From: a bacterium
GTDB lineage: Bacteria; UBP15; UBA6099; JAJRTR01
Assembly: GCA_024278215.1 (NCBI GenBank)
Contig: JAJRTR010000038.1
Coordinates: 1-63,333, forward strand
Reading direction: 5' to 3'
DNA length: 63,333 nucleotides
Shown here: positions 27,496-35,579 of the stretch, one piece after another
How positions within the stretch are numbered: the stretch's first letter is position 1
Layout: the number at the start of each line of letters is the position of its first letter
Made by a program: the position numbers and the translations under genes
The notes under the pieces: model-generated
The model's database searches: none
Told to the model about the DNA's origin: nothing
What the model saw: only the letters and a program-made list of their open reading frames with translations

Positions 27496-27921
27496 ATGGA
27501 CATGGAAAACAAACATAAAGACCGCTTCTGCCGCAATTGCGGCACAGCCCTTTCGGCCACATTCATCTTCTGCCCCGGATGCGGCAGGTCAATCGGGGCC
27601 GGCGATGCCGTTGCTGAAAAGCCGGTAGCTTCCGACGGCAGCGTGCCGGGTGGCGAAAAAAGACTGTCTCCCGATGCCGAAATGGTTATGCGGGAATTCG
27701 ACATGAAATTCCGGAAGCTGAAGGCGGACATGCAGAATCCCCTGCGAAACGGCATCCCGTTTATTACTCGTTCTCCTTTCAGCTACATCAAGGACCAGCG
27801 GATTGTTTTGTGGCTGACAGTATCTTCATTTGTGATCTTTTTCGCAATGATCGTCGGCTCTTATTACCTGATCGTAAGGTTTTTCTTACCGTACATAATG
27901 AGTATGCAGGCGATAGATTGA
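27496..27921 (+). CDS. Zinc-ribbon membrane protein
   Basis: About 141 residues. An N-terminal zinc ribbon (FCRNCGTALS and FCPGCGRSIG, two CxxC pairs) is followed by a polar stretch and one C-terminal membrane helix (about residues 100-130). Function is unknown; similar layouts act as small membrane-bound regulators or assembly factors. An upstream in-frame ATG at 27454 would add 14 residues; the chosen start is nearer the ribbon, but the ribosome site is weak for both. It is followed 42 bp later by a TPR lipoprotein gene. Confidence 0.65.
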   Translation: MDMENKHKDRFCRNCGTALSATFIFCPGCGRSIGAGDAVAEKPVASDGSVPGGEKRLSPDAEMVMREFDMKFRKLKADMQNPLRNGIPFITRSPFSYIKDQRIVLWLTVSSFVIFFAMIVGSYYLIVRFFLPYIMSMQAID

Positions 27922-27963
27922 TTCAACTATTAAATTCAGCAACAACACCTGGAGGTGCGAATC

Positions 27964-28416
27964 ATGAAAACTTCGAAATGCTTTATCATTATCCTTTCAC
28001 TATCGGTAATCCTGTTTGCCGGATGTTCCGGAAAGAACAGTTCCGAGGCAAAAAATCTGCTTCGTGAAGGAATGAAATGCCATAATGCCGGCGACCTCGA
28101 ATGCGCAATGAAGAAATATCAGGCCGCACTCGATATTGAGGAAACCGCCGAAACATGGAACCTGCTCGGCATGGTCTACAGGTTCAAATATCTTAAAACG
28201 CAGAACGGTGAATGGCGCGACAAAGAGATAGAAGCATTCAAAAAGGCTGTCGAACTCGACGAAAAGTATGTTGTCGCTATAAAAAATCTCGGCGTGACAT
28301 ATTATCAGATCGGCGAAAAAACAAAAGCAGCCGGGCTTTTTCAGCGTGCTCTCGAACTCAATCCACACGACCCGGAAAAGGAACAACTCGAAAAGATGAT
28401 TTCAGAAGGAAAATAA
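27964..28416 (+). CDS. TPR-repeat lipoprotein
   Basis: A 150-residue protein with a signal peptide ending in lipobox LFAGC, so it should be lipid-anchored. About three tetratricopeptide repeats follow, for example AGDLECAMKKYQAAL and VAIKNLGVTYYQIGEKTKAA, used for protein contacts in envelope complexes such as outer-membrane assembly or secretion. Start: GGAGG lies 8 nt before ATG at 27964. Confidence 0.88.
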   Translation: MKTSKCFIIILSLSVILFAGCSGKNSSEAKNLLREGMKCHNAGDLECAMKKYQAALDIEETAETWNLLGMVYRFKYLKTQNGEWRDKEIEAFKKAVELDEKYVVAIKNLGVTYYQIGEKTKAAGLFQRALELNPHDPEKEQLEKMISEGK

Positions 28417-28478
28417 CACTTCGAGGCGCTGTTGATAAAGTCCGGTTTCCCTGAAAATAGCGTGTTTGAAACGGGTTA

Positions 28479-28503
28479 GCCCGCATATTTCACCAATGCG
28501 GGC
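28479..28503. repeat. CCCGCAT stem-loop (family C)
   Basis: GCCCGCAT and ATGCGGGC form a perfect 8-bp stem with a nine-base loop. Flanking ATAGCG (28457-28462) and CGCTAT (28510-28515) extend the symmetry. Other copies are at 12523, 39318, 58339 and 63124. Confidence 0.75.
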
Positions 28504-28551
28504 AGGAATCGCTATGTTTGTTTTACGGTTGAATAACGGGTAAGAACAGAA

Positions 28552-29514
28552 ATGACAGGCACACTTTCACAATACATAGAAGGCCTGCTGGTCAGGAACG
28601 GTACCGCCTACCAGGGGCTGATAATATACCCGATCTGCCTGATAGCGCCTGAATTCGAGGTCACAGTCGGGGAAACGGCATCGCTCGGCGAAGCGCTGAA
28701 AAGAGGCTCGATTCACGTGTTGGAAACGGGTGAGATGGACAACATAAGAATAATAAACCGACGTGGCCGGACGGTTATTATCGACGGCGAGACATTGATC
28801 GGAGGCGCGCAGAACAGGATGATAAACGCCGGGGCCGTATTCGACGGAAAAGAAGAATCCGAGATGCCGTCGAGCTGTGTCGAAGTGCACAGGTGGGAAT
28901 GCGGCGGCGACAAAACGATTTTGCCCGGCAAGCGGCTGTTCCGTGATACGGATGTGGTATTCGGAAGCCTGAAGAGGCTGAAAATGACGGAATCCGTCCG
29001 TTCCCTGCACAAAGACAGGGCTATAAGCATCGACCAGCGCAAAGTGTGGAAACACATAGCGGAAGTTTTCGGTGTCAGCGGCGCGAAAACGAAAACACTC
29101 GATATGCACGATCTTTATGAATTCTGGGATAAGCCCCTGCATATTTTATCGAGACGCTTCACATTCACACGGCGGCAGGTAGGCACAATTTCATTTCTGG
29201 ACAAAAAAACGTGGTTTATCGACATATTCATGAATTCGGATATGCTGATGAAGAATTTCCGGAAAATCGTCCGCGCGTATTCTTTCGACGCGCTGATACA
29301 GGTCGAGCGCGGCAGATCGACCGAATATCTCAAAATGCCGTCGGTGCAAGACGCGCGGCAGGTGTTGAAAAGCCTTCGGCTCGCCAGGCTGCATGTGTTC
29401 GATGTGGACACTGCCGGTCGGCGCAAAAATCACTTCTTCTCCACAAACCGCTACTGCGGCACCGCCGTCATCGAAGGCGAAACCCTCATTCACCTCACAG
29501 CCTGCTCGAAGTGA
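28552..29514 (+). CDS. ARPP-1-like (DUF6569) domain protein
   Basis: A 320-residue protein whose pattern matches the ARPP-1 family: a strand-rich start (GLIIYPICLIAP), LGEALKRGSIHVLETGE, then NRRGRTVIIDGETLIGGAQNR and PSSCVEVHRWE. The family is named for its association with ADP-ribosylglycohydrolases and rhodanese-phosphatases in predicted nucleotide-linked conflict or signalling systems; its own activity is not known. No such partner gene is adjacent here. It is cytoplasmic, with no signal peptide. Confidence 0.75.
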   Translation: MTGTLSQYIEGLLVRNGTAYQGLIIYPICLIAPEFEVTVGETASLGEALKRGSIHVLETGEMDNIRIINRRGRTVIIDGETLIGGAQNRMINAGAVFDGKEESEMPSSCVEVHRWECGGDKTILPGKRLFRDTDVVFGSLKRLKMTESVRSLHKDRAISIDQRKVWKHIAEVFGVSGAKTKTLDMHDLYEFWDKPLHILSRRFTFTRRQVGTISFLDKKTWFIDIFMNSDMLMKNFRKIVRAYSFDALIQVERGRSTEYLKMPSVQDARQVLKSLRLARLHVFDVDTAGRRKNHFFSTNRYCGTAVIEGETLIHLTACSK

Positions 29515-29559
29515 AGTCGTTGTATTCCGGCGCTTCTCGCAATTCTATTGTTGCCGCGG

Positions 29560-30180
29560 TCAATTTACTGTAGCGTCGAAAACAATCGCGCCGGTCGCTC
29601 CGGCGGCAATATTGGGGATGAGGCAGTTTACGGATGCCGTAGCGGACAGGTAGCCGCAACCGTCTGTGTGGTCGTCATCGTTTGTAGTTGTCGTGTCGTT
29701 AGTTATGATCTCGATGGAACCGGAATAATAAGTCATGTCCGATGGTATCGGGTCGTCGACCACAGCGTTTCTGGCCGCCTCGCCTTTGTTCTCGAATTCG
29801 AGTTTGAAGGTGATACGCGAGCCCGGCACAACATCGTCGGGGTTTCCGTTGTAGCCTGTCCCCGTCGGCGCCTGTATGTCGATTATGGATTTCGTCGCTT
29901 CGAGAACAGACACGATACCGGATATGTAGCCGCCCTCGAGCCGGTAGTTTGCGCTGCTCATATCCGTGTAGCCCGCGGGCTGGGCCGCGCTGAACACCAG
30001 CCAGTAGCCCGCGCCCACCAGCCCCGGCGCGCCCGCCGCCGTAAGCGAGCCGTGCCCTATCTCGTAGCTGGTTCCCGCCGCGCCGGCACATGCGACCACT
30101 GCGCTGAACAATACTATAAACAACATTGCCGCCGGTATTGAAAATAATTGGAGTTCCGTTAGTTTTCTTTTTTGTTTCAA
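29560..30180 (-). CDS. Secreted DUF11-type repeat protein
   Basis: About 206 residues. A TTG start at 30180 gives a good signal peptide (MKQKRKLTELQLFSIP and a hydrophobic stretch), with GGTGAG 7 nt upstream. An open frame continues further upstream into a copy of element A, but those codons are not plausible. The mature part has a YRLEGGYISGIV segment common in surface proteins and a single DUF11-like beta sandwich (VVPGSRITFKLEFENKGEA). It probably sits outside the cell or in the envelope. It appears shorter than most DUF11 proteins and has no obvious anchor. Confidence 0.7.
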   Translation of the reverse strand: MKQKRKLTELQLFSIPAAMLFIVLFSAVVACAGAAGTSYEIGHGSLTAAGAPGLVGAGYWLVFSAAQPAGYTDMSSANYRLEGGYISGIVSVLEATKSIIDIQAPTGTGYNGNPDDVVPGSRITFKLEFENKGEAARNAVVDDPIPSDMTYYSGSIEIITNDTTTTNDDDHTDGCGYLSATASVNCLIPNIAAGATGAIVFDATVN

Positions 30181-30290
30181 ATGCACTCTCACCCTGATTA
30201 TATGGTACCGCACATGCCGTAATGCGTCAATTGAAACACAGTATAATTCATACCGGAAATTGCAAAAACGTGGAAAGTCTGATAAGAATA

Positions 30291-30467
30291 GAGCCAATTG
30301 AAAATTATGTTTGTAGCGAGGTCGAGCGAAATTGTTCAGAGCAAGGCGGAGGTGTAAAATCCTCGCAGGTGTACTTGCAAAGTACGTCGAGGACGATTTC
30401 GCGCCGACAACACAGCTATGGACAATAGCAGCCGACCGTAGCAGAATCAGATTTTTACAATTGGCTC
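30291..30467 (+). repeat. Element A, copy 4: full-length 177-bp form
   Basis: Reference copy. It runs from GAGCCAATTG to CAATTGGCTC with inverted ends. The middle contains GAGCAAGGCGGAGG, a hairpin with arms GTACTT and AAGTAC (near 30371-30385), and GCGCCGACAACACAGCTATG. It fills the gap between the DUF11 gene and dctP and encodes nothing credible. Confidence 0.92.
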
Positions 30468-30509
30468 AATAAGGAAAACAATCAGACAGGATCGGGAAAC
30501 TACGTAATT

Positions 30510-31487
30510 GTGAAGTTTATTGAAGCGACCATATATGTTCTTTTGCTTGCGCTTGCGGTGTCGTTTTCGCTTGCGCCGCAGGTTGACAAGCGTGTGCTTA
30601 TCGCCTCGGACGACCACAACGCCGAATACCCCACTACAAAAGGTCTTTATAAGATAAAAGAAATAGTGGAGCGCGAGACAGGCGGTGCGCTGAAGGTCGT
30701 CGTGCGACACAGCGCGCAGCTCGGCTCCGAGAAAGAAACCATCGAACTGACGCAAATGGGCATCATCGACATCAACCGGGTGTCGTGTTCGCCCATGGCC
30801 AGTTTTTCACCGAACATGGGTGTGTTCAGCCTTCCCTATATCTTCCGCGACTCCGGACACGAATGGAAAGTGCTCGACGGCGCCATCGGCCGGGAACTGG
30901 GCCGGGAACTCGAGCGGGTCGGCATGGTGACGCTGGCGTATTACGATTCCGGCGCGCGAAGTTTCTACAACAAGCGGCGCCCGATAAACAAGCCGTCCGA
31001 CCTCGAGGGCCTGAAGATTCGTGTGCAGAAAAACCCCGTGATGATCGACCTGGTGAACGGGCTCGGCGCATCGGCGACTCCGATGGCGTTCGAGGAGGTG
31101 TACAGCGCGATACAGACGGGCGTCATCGACGGTGCGGAGAATAACCCGCCGAGCTATGTGACTACAGGCCACTACGAAGTGGCGAAGTACTACTCGCTCG
31201 ACGAACACACGCGAATTCCGGAAATAGTACTGTTCAGCAAAAAAGTGTGGGACCGTCTGCCGGAGAGCGAGCGGGAGATCGTCGCCCGCGCGGCACGTGT
31301 GTCGCAGGACTACCAGATCGAACTGTGGAAGGCGAAAGAAGAAGCGGGAATGAAGGCGGTGCGTGAAGCTGGCAACAAGGTGAATGTGCCGGACAAGCAG
31401 CCGTTCATCGACGCTGTGCAGCCCATTTATGATAAGTATGCCGCGGACCTGGGCGGCCTGATAAAACGAATACAGGCGGTGAAGTAG
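30510..31487 (+). CDS. dctP: TRAP transporter solute-binding protein DctP
   Basis: A 325-residue periplasmic binding protein with an N-terminal hydrophobic signal (IYVLLLALAVSFSLAP). DctP features include VERETGGALKVVVRHSAQLG, the family Arg in KIRVQKNP that pairs with the carboxylate, and FEEVYSAIQTGVIDGAENNP. It captures a carboxylic acid for the DctQ/DctM permease. GTG at 30510 is the start, with GGGAA upstream. The operon partner dctQ is displaced about 1 kb downstream by a MITE-like element and an HNH gene. The substrate (C4-dicarboxylate, sugar acid or other) is not readable. Confidence 0.93.
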   Translation: MKFIEATIYVLLLALAVSFSLAPQVDKRVLIASDDHNAEYPTTKGLYKIKEIVERETGGALKVVVRHSAQLGSEKETIELTQMGIIDINRVSCSPMASFSPNMGVFSLPYIFRDSGHEWKVLDGAIGRELGRELERVGMVTLAYYDSGARSFYNKRRPINKPSDLEGLKIRVQKNPVMIDLVNGLGASATPMAFEEVYSAIQTGVIDGAENNPPSYVTTGHYEVAKYYSLDEHTRIPEIVLFSKKVWDRLPESEREIVARAARVSQDYQIELWKAKEEAGMKAVREAGNKVNVPDKQPFIDAVQPIYDKYAADLGGLIKRIQAVK

Positions 31488-31502
31488 GAAAGACAACAAG
31501 TC

Positions 31503-31520
31503 TGGAAGCTGGAGCTTCCA
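31503..31520. repeat. TGGAAGC palindrome (family R)
   Basis: TGGAAGCT and AGCTTCCA form a perfect palindrome just after dctP. Related forms occur at 41837-41854 (TGGAAGC-CGGC-GCTTCCA) and near 34399, in each case near a GTTCCC...GGGAAC hairpin. Confidence 0.6.
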
Positions 31521-31547
31521 TTGCCCGGTGTTCCTACATGGTGGACC

Positions 31548-31721
31548 ATAGTGTCGTGTCAACGATGAAAAGACGTAAAACCGATAAAAGGGTAGACAAG
31601 GGCGGCCCGCCTCAACTTTTGCTCGCACAAATAGTTATGCGTAATATATGCTCAGGCGCGGGACGATGACCCCGCCCTTGTCTACACTCAATATGTCAAT
31701 ACAAAGTTGACACGACACTAT
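31548..31721. mobile_element. MITE-like element inside the TRAP operon
   Basis: Perfect 16-bp inverted ends ATAGTGTCGTGTCAAC (31548-31563) and GTTGACACGACACTAT (31706-31721) around a 174-bp unit with no gene. On the minus strand its core (GCGGGGTCATCGT to AGTTGAGGCGGG) resembles the core of the element at 6547-6870, although the termini differ. A 27-bp fragment identical to its left end lies at 46289-46315. The TA at the tips suggests a TA target, as for IS630/mariner-type elements. Confidence 0.75.
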
Positions 31722-31923
31722 AAACAAGCAGGGGAATGAGCAGGAAATTACACATCAAGCATGAATTGTTGATTTGTATATGTAAACCATAATAAACTGC
31801 TATAAAGTTGAATAGTAATAAGTTTTGCGGATGCGGGAGCGTCCAGTCGTTACATTCCCGCTGTGGACGGTGGGAACGAGTAATAAATGACGGGTAGACG
31901 GATGATTCGGAGTATTGGATCGT

Positions 31924-32481
31924 ATGTGCAAAAAGATAGATTTCAAGACGTTGGGAGAGAAGCTTTATTGGATATACGCAAATATCGCAATGGCACATGT
32001 TGCATTGGACCATAATCATAGTAAATATCAACGGCTTGACTATATGGTGCGTGCTAGACTGTATAAAGGATTATGTACCGGCACAATGAGAATCGGAACT
32101 TTATATGATGACGAAAAGGAAAAGCTTGGTAATGATATATGTTGTTACTGTGGGAGCGGAGACAAATTGACTCTTGATCATCTGATCCCAAGAAAAAACG
32201 GTGGTACTGATTCTGGGGATAATATTGTTTATGCTTGCAGGAAATGTAATTCTTCAAAAAGTTCTACTGATCTTATAGAATGGATGTTACGGAACGATAA
32301 ATTTCCACCATTATTGATACTCAGAAGATACATGAAAATTGTTATATCATTTTGTGAAGTTAATGATTATATGGATAAAGATTATACAATGTTTGAAGAA
32401 CTTGATTTGCCGTTCAGAATTGATCTTTTGCCATACCGTTTTCCGAACCCTGGAGAGTTGAGATTAAGAGCCGCTAACTGA
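31924..32481 (+). CDS. HNH endonuclease, AT-rich insertion in the TRAP operon
   Basis: About 185 residues with a zinc-supported HNH nuclease: CCYCGSGDKLTLDHLIPRKN, then GGTDSGDNIVYACRKCN, giving two CxxC pairs and the DH-N-N core. The rest matches no family I recognise. Codon use is strikingly AT-rich compared with the flanking dct genes, a sign of recent transfer. The gene separates dctP from dctQ and its stop lies 2 nt before the dctQ ATG. Start at ATG 31924, with GGAG 11 nt upstream. It could be a homing-type or phage/defence nuclease; no methylase or intron is seen. Confidence 0.85.
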   Translation: MCKKIDFKTLGEKLYWIYANIAMAHVALDHNHSKYQRLDYMVRARLYKGLCTGTMRIGTLYDDEKEKLGNDICCYCGSGDKLTLDHLIPRKNGGTDSGDNIVYACRKCNSSKSSTDLIEWMLRNDKFPPLLILRRYMKIVISFCEVNDYMDKDYTMFEELDLPFRIDLLPYRFPNPGELRLRAAN

Positions 32482-32483
32482 AG

Positions 32484-33017
32484 ATGAAAGCTTACGAAGC
32501 ACTATTAAAAGCAATCTCGAAGCTCGTGGAGTTTGTGACCTGTGCGCTTCTGACTGCCCTTGTGCTGATAATCACATGGCAGGTTTTCTCGCGCTACGTG
32601 CTGGGCACGACACCGTCATGGTCTGAAGAAATATCGGTAATACTTGTCGTGTGGTTCGGTATGCTGGGAGCGGGGCTGGGAGTGCGCGACGGAAGCCATC
32701 TGGCAGTCGAGTTCATTGTGCGCGGCATGAGCGCGGGGCCGCGCATGTTCTTCCATCGGCTTTCCTTCGCGCTGATAATCGCGTTTTCAGGACTAATGGT
32801 TATCGGCGGCTTCAGGCTCGTCAAATTTGTTATGGACAACAACGAGATCAACCCGGCAACAGGAATACCCGTAGGATATACATATCTCGCGCTGCCTCTT
32901 GCGGGCATTTTTATTTTCATGCACGCGCTCAAGCATCTTCTGGACCTCTTCGCGGGCCGGGAGCCCGCAGTTGAGGACCTGTTTGCAGAAACGGGAAAGG
33001 GGGCGGACGCAGAGTAG
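32484..33017 (+). CDS. dctQ: TRAP transporter small permease DctQ
   Basis: A 177-residue membrane protein with four helices, of the DctQ type: ITWQVFSRYVLGTTPSWSEE is the classic motif, followed by GAGLGVRDGSHLAVEF. It bridges DctP and DctM in the inner membrane. It starts 2 nt after the HNH stop and ends 2 nt before dctM, so translation is probably coupled. Confidence 0.93.
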   Translation: MKAYEALLKAISKLVEFVTCALLTALVLIITWQVFSRYVLGTTPSWSEEISVILVVWFGMLGAGLGVRDGSHLAVEFIVRGMSAGPRMFFHRLSFALIIAFSGLMVIGGFRLVKFVMDNNEINPATGIPVGYTYLALPLAGIFIFMHALKHLLDLFAGREPAVEDLFAETGKGADAE

Positions 33018-33019
33018 AT

Positions 33020-34324
33020 ATGGACCCGGTGAATGTCGCAACCTTTCTGCTTATAAGCACGTTTTTCGTGCTGCTGCTCGTGCGGGTACCCATAGCATTC
33101 GCGCTGGGCATAGCCTCTTTTGTCACGATATCGTATCTCGGGCTCGAACCCATGGCGGTCGTTCTGAAGATGGCCGACGGGATCGACTCGTTCGCGCTGC
33201 TGGCTATCCCATTCTTTATACTTGCGGGACAGATCATGGCCGACGGCGGCATAGCGAGGCGGATGATCAACTTCGCGAATATATTCGTCGGACGCATCAG
33301 GGGCGGTCTGGCGATGGTCAACATACTCGCCAGCATGTTCTTCGGCGGCATCTCCGGTTCGTCTGTCGCGGACACCGCTTCCATCGGCTCGATCCTTATC
33401 CCGATGATGAAGAAAAAAGGATACGATACCGACTATTCAGTAGCTGTGACTATAACATCGTCCACACAGGGCATCATTATTCCCCCGAGCCATAATGTGA
33501 TCATTTACGCGCTTGCCGCCGGAGGCGCGGTGTCGATCGGCAAGCTCTTCCTCGGCGGCGTGATCCCCGGCGTGCTGGTCGGCATCACTCTCATGATCGT
33601 ATCCTACATCATCGCAGTGCTGCGCAATTATCCGAAAGGCGAAAAGATCGGGTTCGGCGAGGCTCTCAGGATCACTATCGACGCATTCTGGGGCCTGATC
33701 ACGGCGGTTATTATCGTCGGCGCTGTTGTTTTCGGCGTTGCCACCGCGACGGAATCGTCGGCCATCGCGGTAGTATATGCGTTCCTCGTGACATTCCTTA
33801 TCTACCGCGAGATCGGCATCGGCGAGTTCGGAAAGATTCTACTGAATTCGGTAAAGACCATATCTATGGTCATGATGCTGATAGCGACGGCATCGACATT
33901 CGGCTTTATGCTGGCTTATCTCGGGGTGCCTGCAAAGGTGACTGCGCTTCTCGCGGCGGTTACCACAAACAGGATAGTACTGCTGCTGCTGATAAACGTG
34001 ATGCTGCTCGTGCTGGGCTGCATCATGGACATGGCACCGCTGATACTGATAGTGACACCGGTTCTGCTGCCGGTGGTAACAGGCCCTGCAATCGGGATGG
34101 ACCCGGTTCATTTCGGCATCATGCTCATGCTGAACCTGGGCATCGGGCTCTGCACGCCGCCGGTGGGCAGCACGCTTTTCGTCGGCTGCGCAATAGGCAA
34201 CATCAGCATCGAGAAAATGGCGAAATCGCTCTGGCCGTTCTACCTCGCCATGCTATTCGTTCTCCTGCTTGTTACTTATGTCGCTCCGGTCACCTTATGG
34301 CTCCCCTCGCTGATTATGAAGTGA
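33020..34324 (+). CDS. dctM: TRAP transporter large permease DctM
   Basis: A 434-residue permease with about twelve membrane helices. DctM-type segments include VRVPIAFALGIASFV, PFFILAGQIMADGGIARR, FFGGISGSSVADTASIG (sodium/substrate site region) and IIIPPSHNVIIYALAAG. It carries out sodium-driven uptake with DctP and DctQ. Length is standard. Triplicated GGAGTTC and a GTTCCC...GGGAAC hairpin follow the stop. Confidence 0.95.
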   Translation: MDPVNVATFLLISTFFVLLLVRVPIAFALGIASFVTISYLGLEPMAVVLKMADGIDSFALLAIPFFILAGQIMADGGIARRMINFANIFVGRIRGGLAMVNILASMFFGGISGSSVADTASIGSILIPMMKKKGYDTDYSVAVTITSSTQGIIIPPSHNVIIYALAAGGAVSIGKLFLGGVIPGVLVGITLMIVSYIIAVLRNYPKGEKIGFGEALRITIDAFWGLITAVIIVGAVVFGVATATESSAIAVVYAFLVTFLIYREIGIGEFGKILLNSVKTISMVMMLIATASTFGFMLAYLGVPAKVTALLAAVTTNRIVLLLLINVMLLVLGCIMDMAPLILIVTPVLLPVVTGPAIGMDPVHFGIMLMLNLGIGLCTPPVGSTLFVGCAIGNISIEKMAKSLWPFYLAMLFVLLLVTYVAPVTLWLPSLIMK

Positions 34325-34365
34325 TTTGAAGAAAATTCGGAGTTCGGAGTTCGGAGTTTTTACTC

Positions 34366-34389
34366 GTTCCCAGGGTCCGCCCCGGGAAC
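34366..34389. repeat. GTTCCC...GGGAAC hairpin after dctM
   Basis: GTTCCCAGGG and CCCGGGAAC pair imperfectly. It is preceded by three copies of a GGAGTTC unit (34336-34358). It resembles degraded hairpins near 31855 and 41880. Without a T run it is not a clear terminator. Confidence 0.5.
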
Positions 34390-34458
34390 GCGGAAACTGG
34401 AAGCGTCGGCTTTCGTCATAATTGTATCGGCAGGCCTTCCGGGTTTTTCGTTCAATCG

Positions 34459-34950
34459 TTACTTTACTTTTTTATTTTTCCTGGGCTTCCTCTTTTCACT
34501 TTTCGGTTCAAGGAAAGAAAAACGCAGGAACATAAAATCTACTATGTGGTACAGTGTGCCTTCTGTGGGGATAAATCGAAACGAACCGGCAATCTGGGAT
34601 TTTATATTATCCGGGAGTCTCGCCGCCACGAACATGCCGAAAATACCACCGAAAAAAGAAAAGAAAATCCCGTAGCCGATAGCCTTCGGAACTATTACAT
34701 AATTAATTATGTTGGTGTAATAAAAAACAGCCACAAAAAAACAGATCATTCCAAATATCATGCCCTTGATGCGTGCTTCCATCTCGACATCGCTCACCAC
34801 AACTCGCATACCATAAGGAAGGTTACTGCCGATGACCTTTTTGTTTTTTTTCCTTATGGCAGCCCAGTCGAGTTCCGCGCCACAACCGGTGCAGAATTGT
34901 TTCTCGTGCAATTCAAGCATTTTTCCACAGTTCGGACAGTTCATTATCAT
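34459..34950 (-). CDS. Zinc-ribbon protein with two membrane helices
   Basis: A 163-residue protein. CPNCGKMLELHEKQFCTGCG at the N-terminus is a zinc ribbon. Two membrane helices follow (around MIFGMICFFVAVFYY and GYGIFFSFFGGIFGMFVA), and the tail is highly basic (Lys/Arg-rich). The function is unknown. A second in-frame ATG two codons later has an AAGG 6 nt upstream and may be the true start. It runs with the next gene upstream on the minus strand, but 104 bp apart. Confidence 0.7.
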   Translation of the reverse strand: MIMNCPNCGKMLELHEKQFCTGCGAELDWAAIRKKNKKVIGSNLPYGMRVVVSDVEMEARIKGMIFGMICFFVAVFYYTNIINYVIVPKAIGYGIFFSFFGGIFGMFVAARLPDNIKSQIAGSFRFIPTEGTLYHIVDFMFLRFSFLEPKSEKRKPRKNKKVK

Positions 34951-35053
34951 CCTTACTTCCCGGAAATCGACAACTTTCAGGGAAAAACCACGCTAATGAT
35001 AATTATCATTACAAAACAGAAAAAAATGACCGGTTGAGTTAATCGCAAAATTA

Positions 35054-35467
35054 TTACTCCATCGGTTCATCCTGTACTGCCTTCGGTGGCTTGCCGCCCG
35101 GCGGCACAACAGATATTCGCTCGATGACGAATTTCCATTCACCGGATTTGTCCATCTCATAGTCGCGAAAAACATAAGTCAGCACAGGTTCCTCTCCGCA
35201 TTCCATGTATGCGGAACCTGAAAACGTCGGTCTCAACAGATATGATAGCGAGGAAAAAAGACTGTTTTTTAAATTATCCGGCATTCCGATAGTACTTCCT
35301 TTTATCTCGCATTCTTCTCTTTTTTCTATTTCTGCTTTTGCCTTCAGCGCAGAAACGGCCGCTCTGCTTTTTATGTTGAAGTTGACTATGAGAACTCCCG
35401 AAACCAACAGTGAAACAACTATCATGATTACAACTGTTTTCGACATATTTACATTGTTTTTTTTCAT
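35054..35467 (-). CDS. Small membrane-anchored protein, function unknown
   Basis: A 137-residue protein with one N-terminal membrane helix (VVIMIVVSLLVSGVLIVNF) that could be a signal anchor, a charged region, then a compact domain with two Cys and a Pro-rich tail. The family is not recognised. It lies just downstream of the palindrome at 35486-35574. Confidence 0.6.
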   Translation of the reverse strand: MKKNNVNMSKTVVIMIVVSLLVSGVLIVNFNIKSRAAVSALKAKAEIEKREECEIKGSTIGMPDNLKNSLFSSLSYLLRPTFSGSAYMECGEEPVLTYVFRDYEMDKSGEWKFVIERISVVPPGGKPPKAVQDEPME

Positions 35468-35485
35468 AATACGTCCCTAACCATG

Positions 35486-35574
35486 TTTGGAGTGCGGTGT
35501 TTCATCACCGCTTTGTCTTAGTCCGGGAATTAATTCCCGACGATGAAAGCGACAATGAATTGTCGCACTCCAAA
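35486..35574. repeat. REP-like palindrome beside the decayed transposase (family B)
   Basis: Outer arms TTTGGAGTGCG (35486-35496) and CGCACTCCAAA (35564-35574) enclose three stem-loops: GCGGTG/CACCGC, CGGGAATTAATTCCCG (a full palindrome) and GCGACAAT/ATTGTCGC. It lies directly past the 3' end of the RAYT gene. A related fragment, TGGAGTGCAACGACAGTGTC, occurs at 53341-53360. Confidence 0.8.
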
Positions 35575-35579
35575 TCGCC

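Noticed and set aside
30181-30297. N-terminal extension of the DUF11 protein
   Set aside because: It would run into element A copy 4 and place 39 residues before a good signal peptide. TTG at 30180 has a ribosome site.
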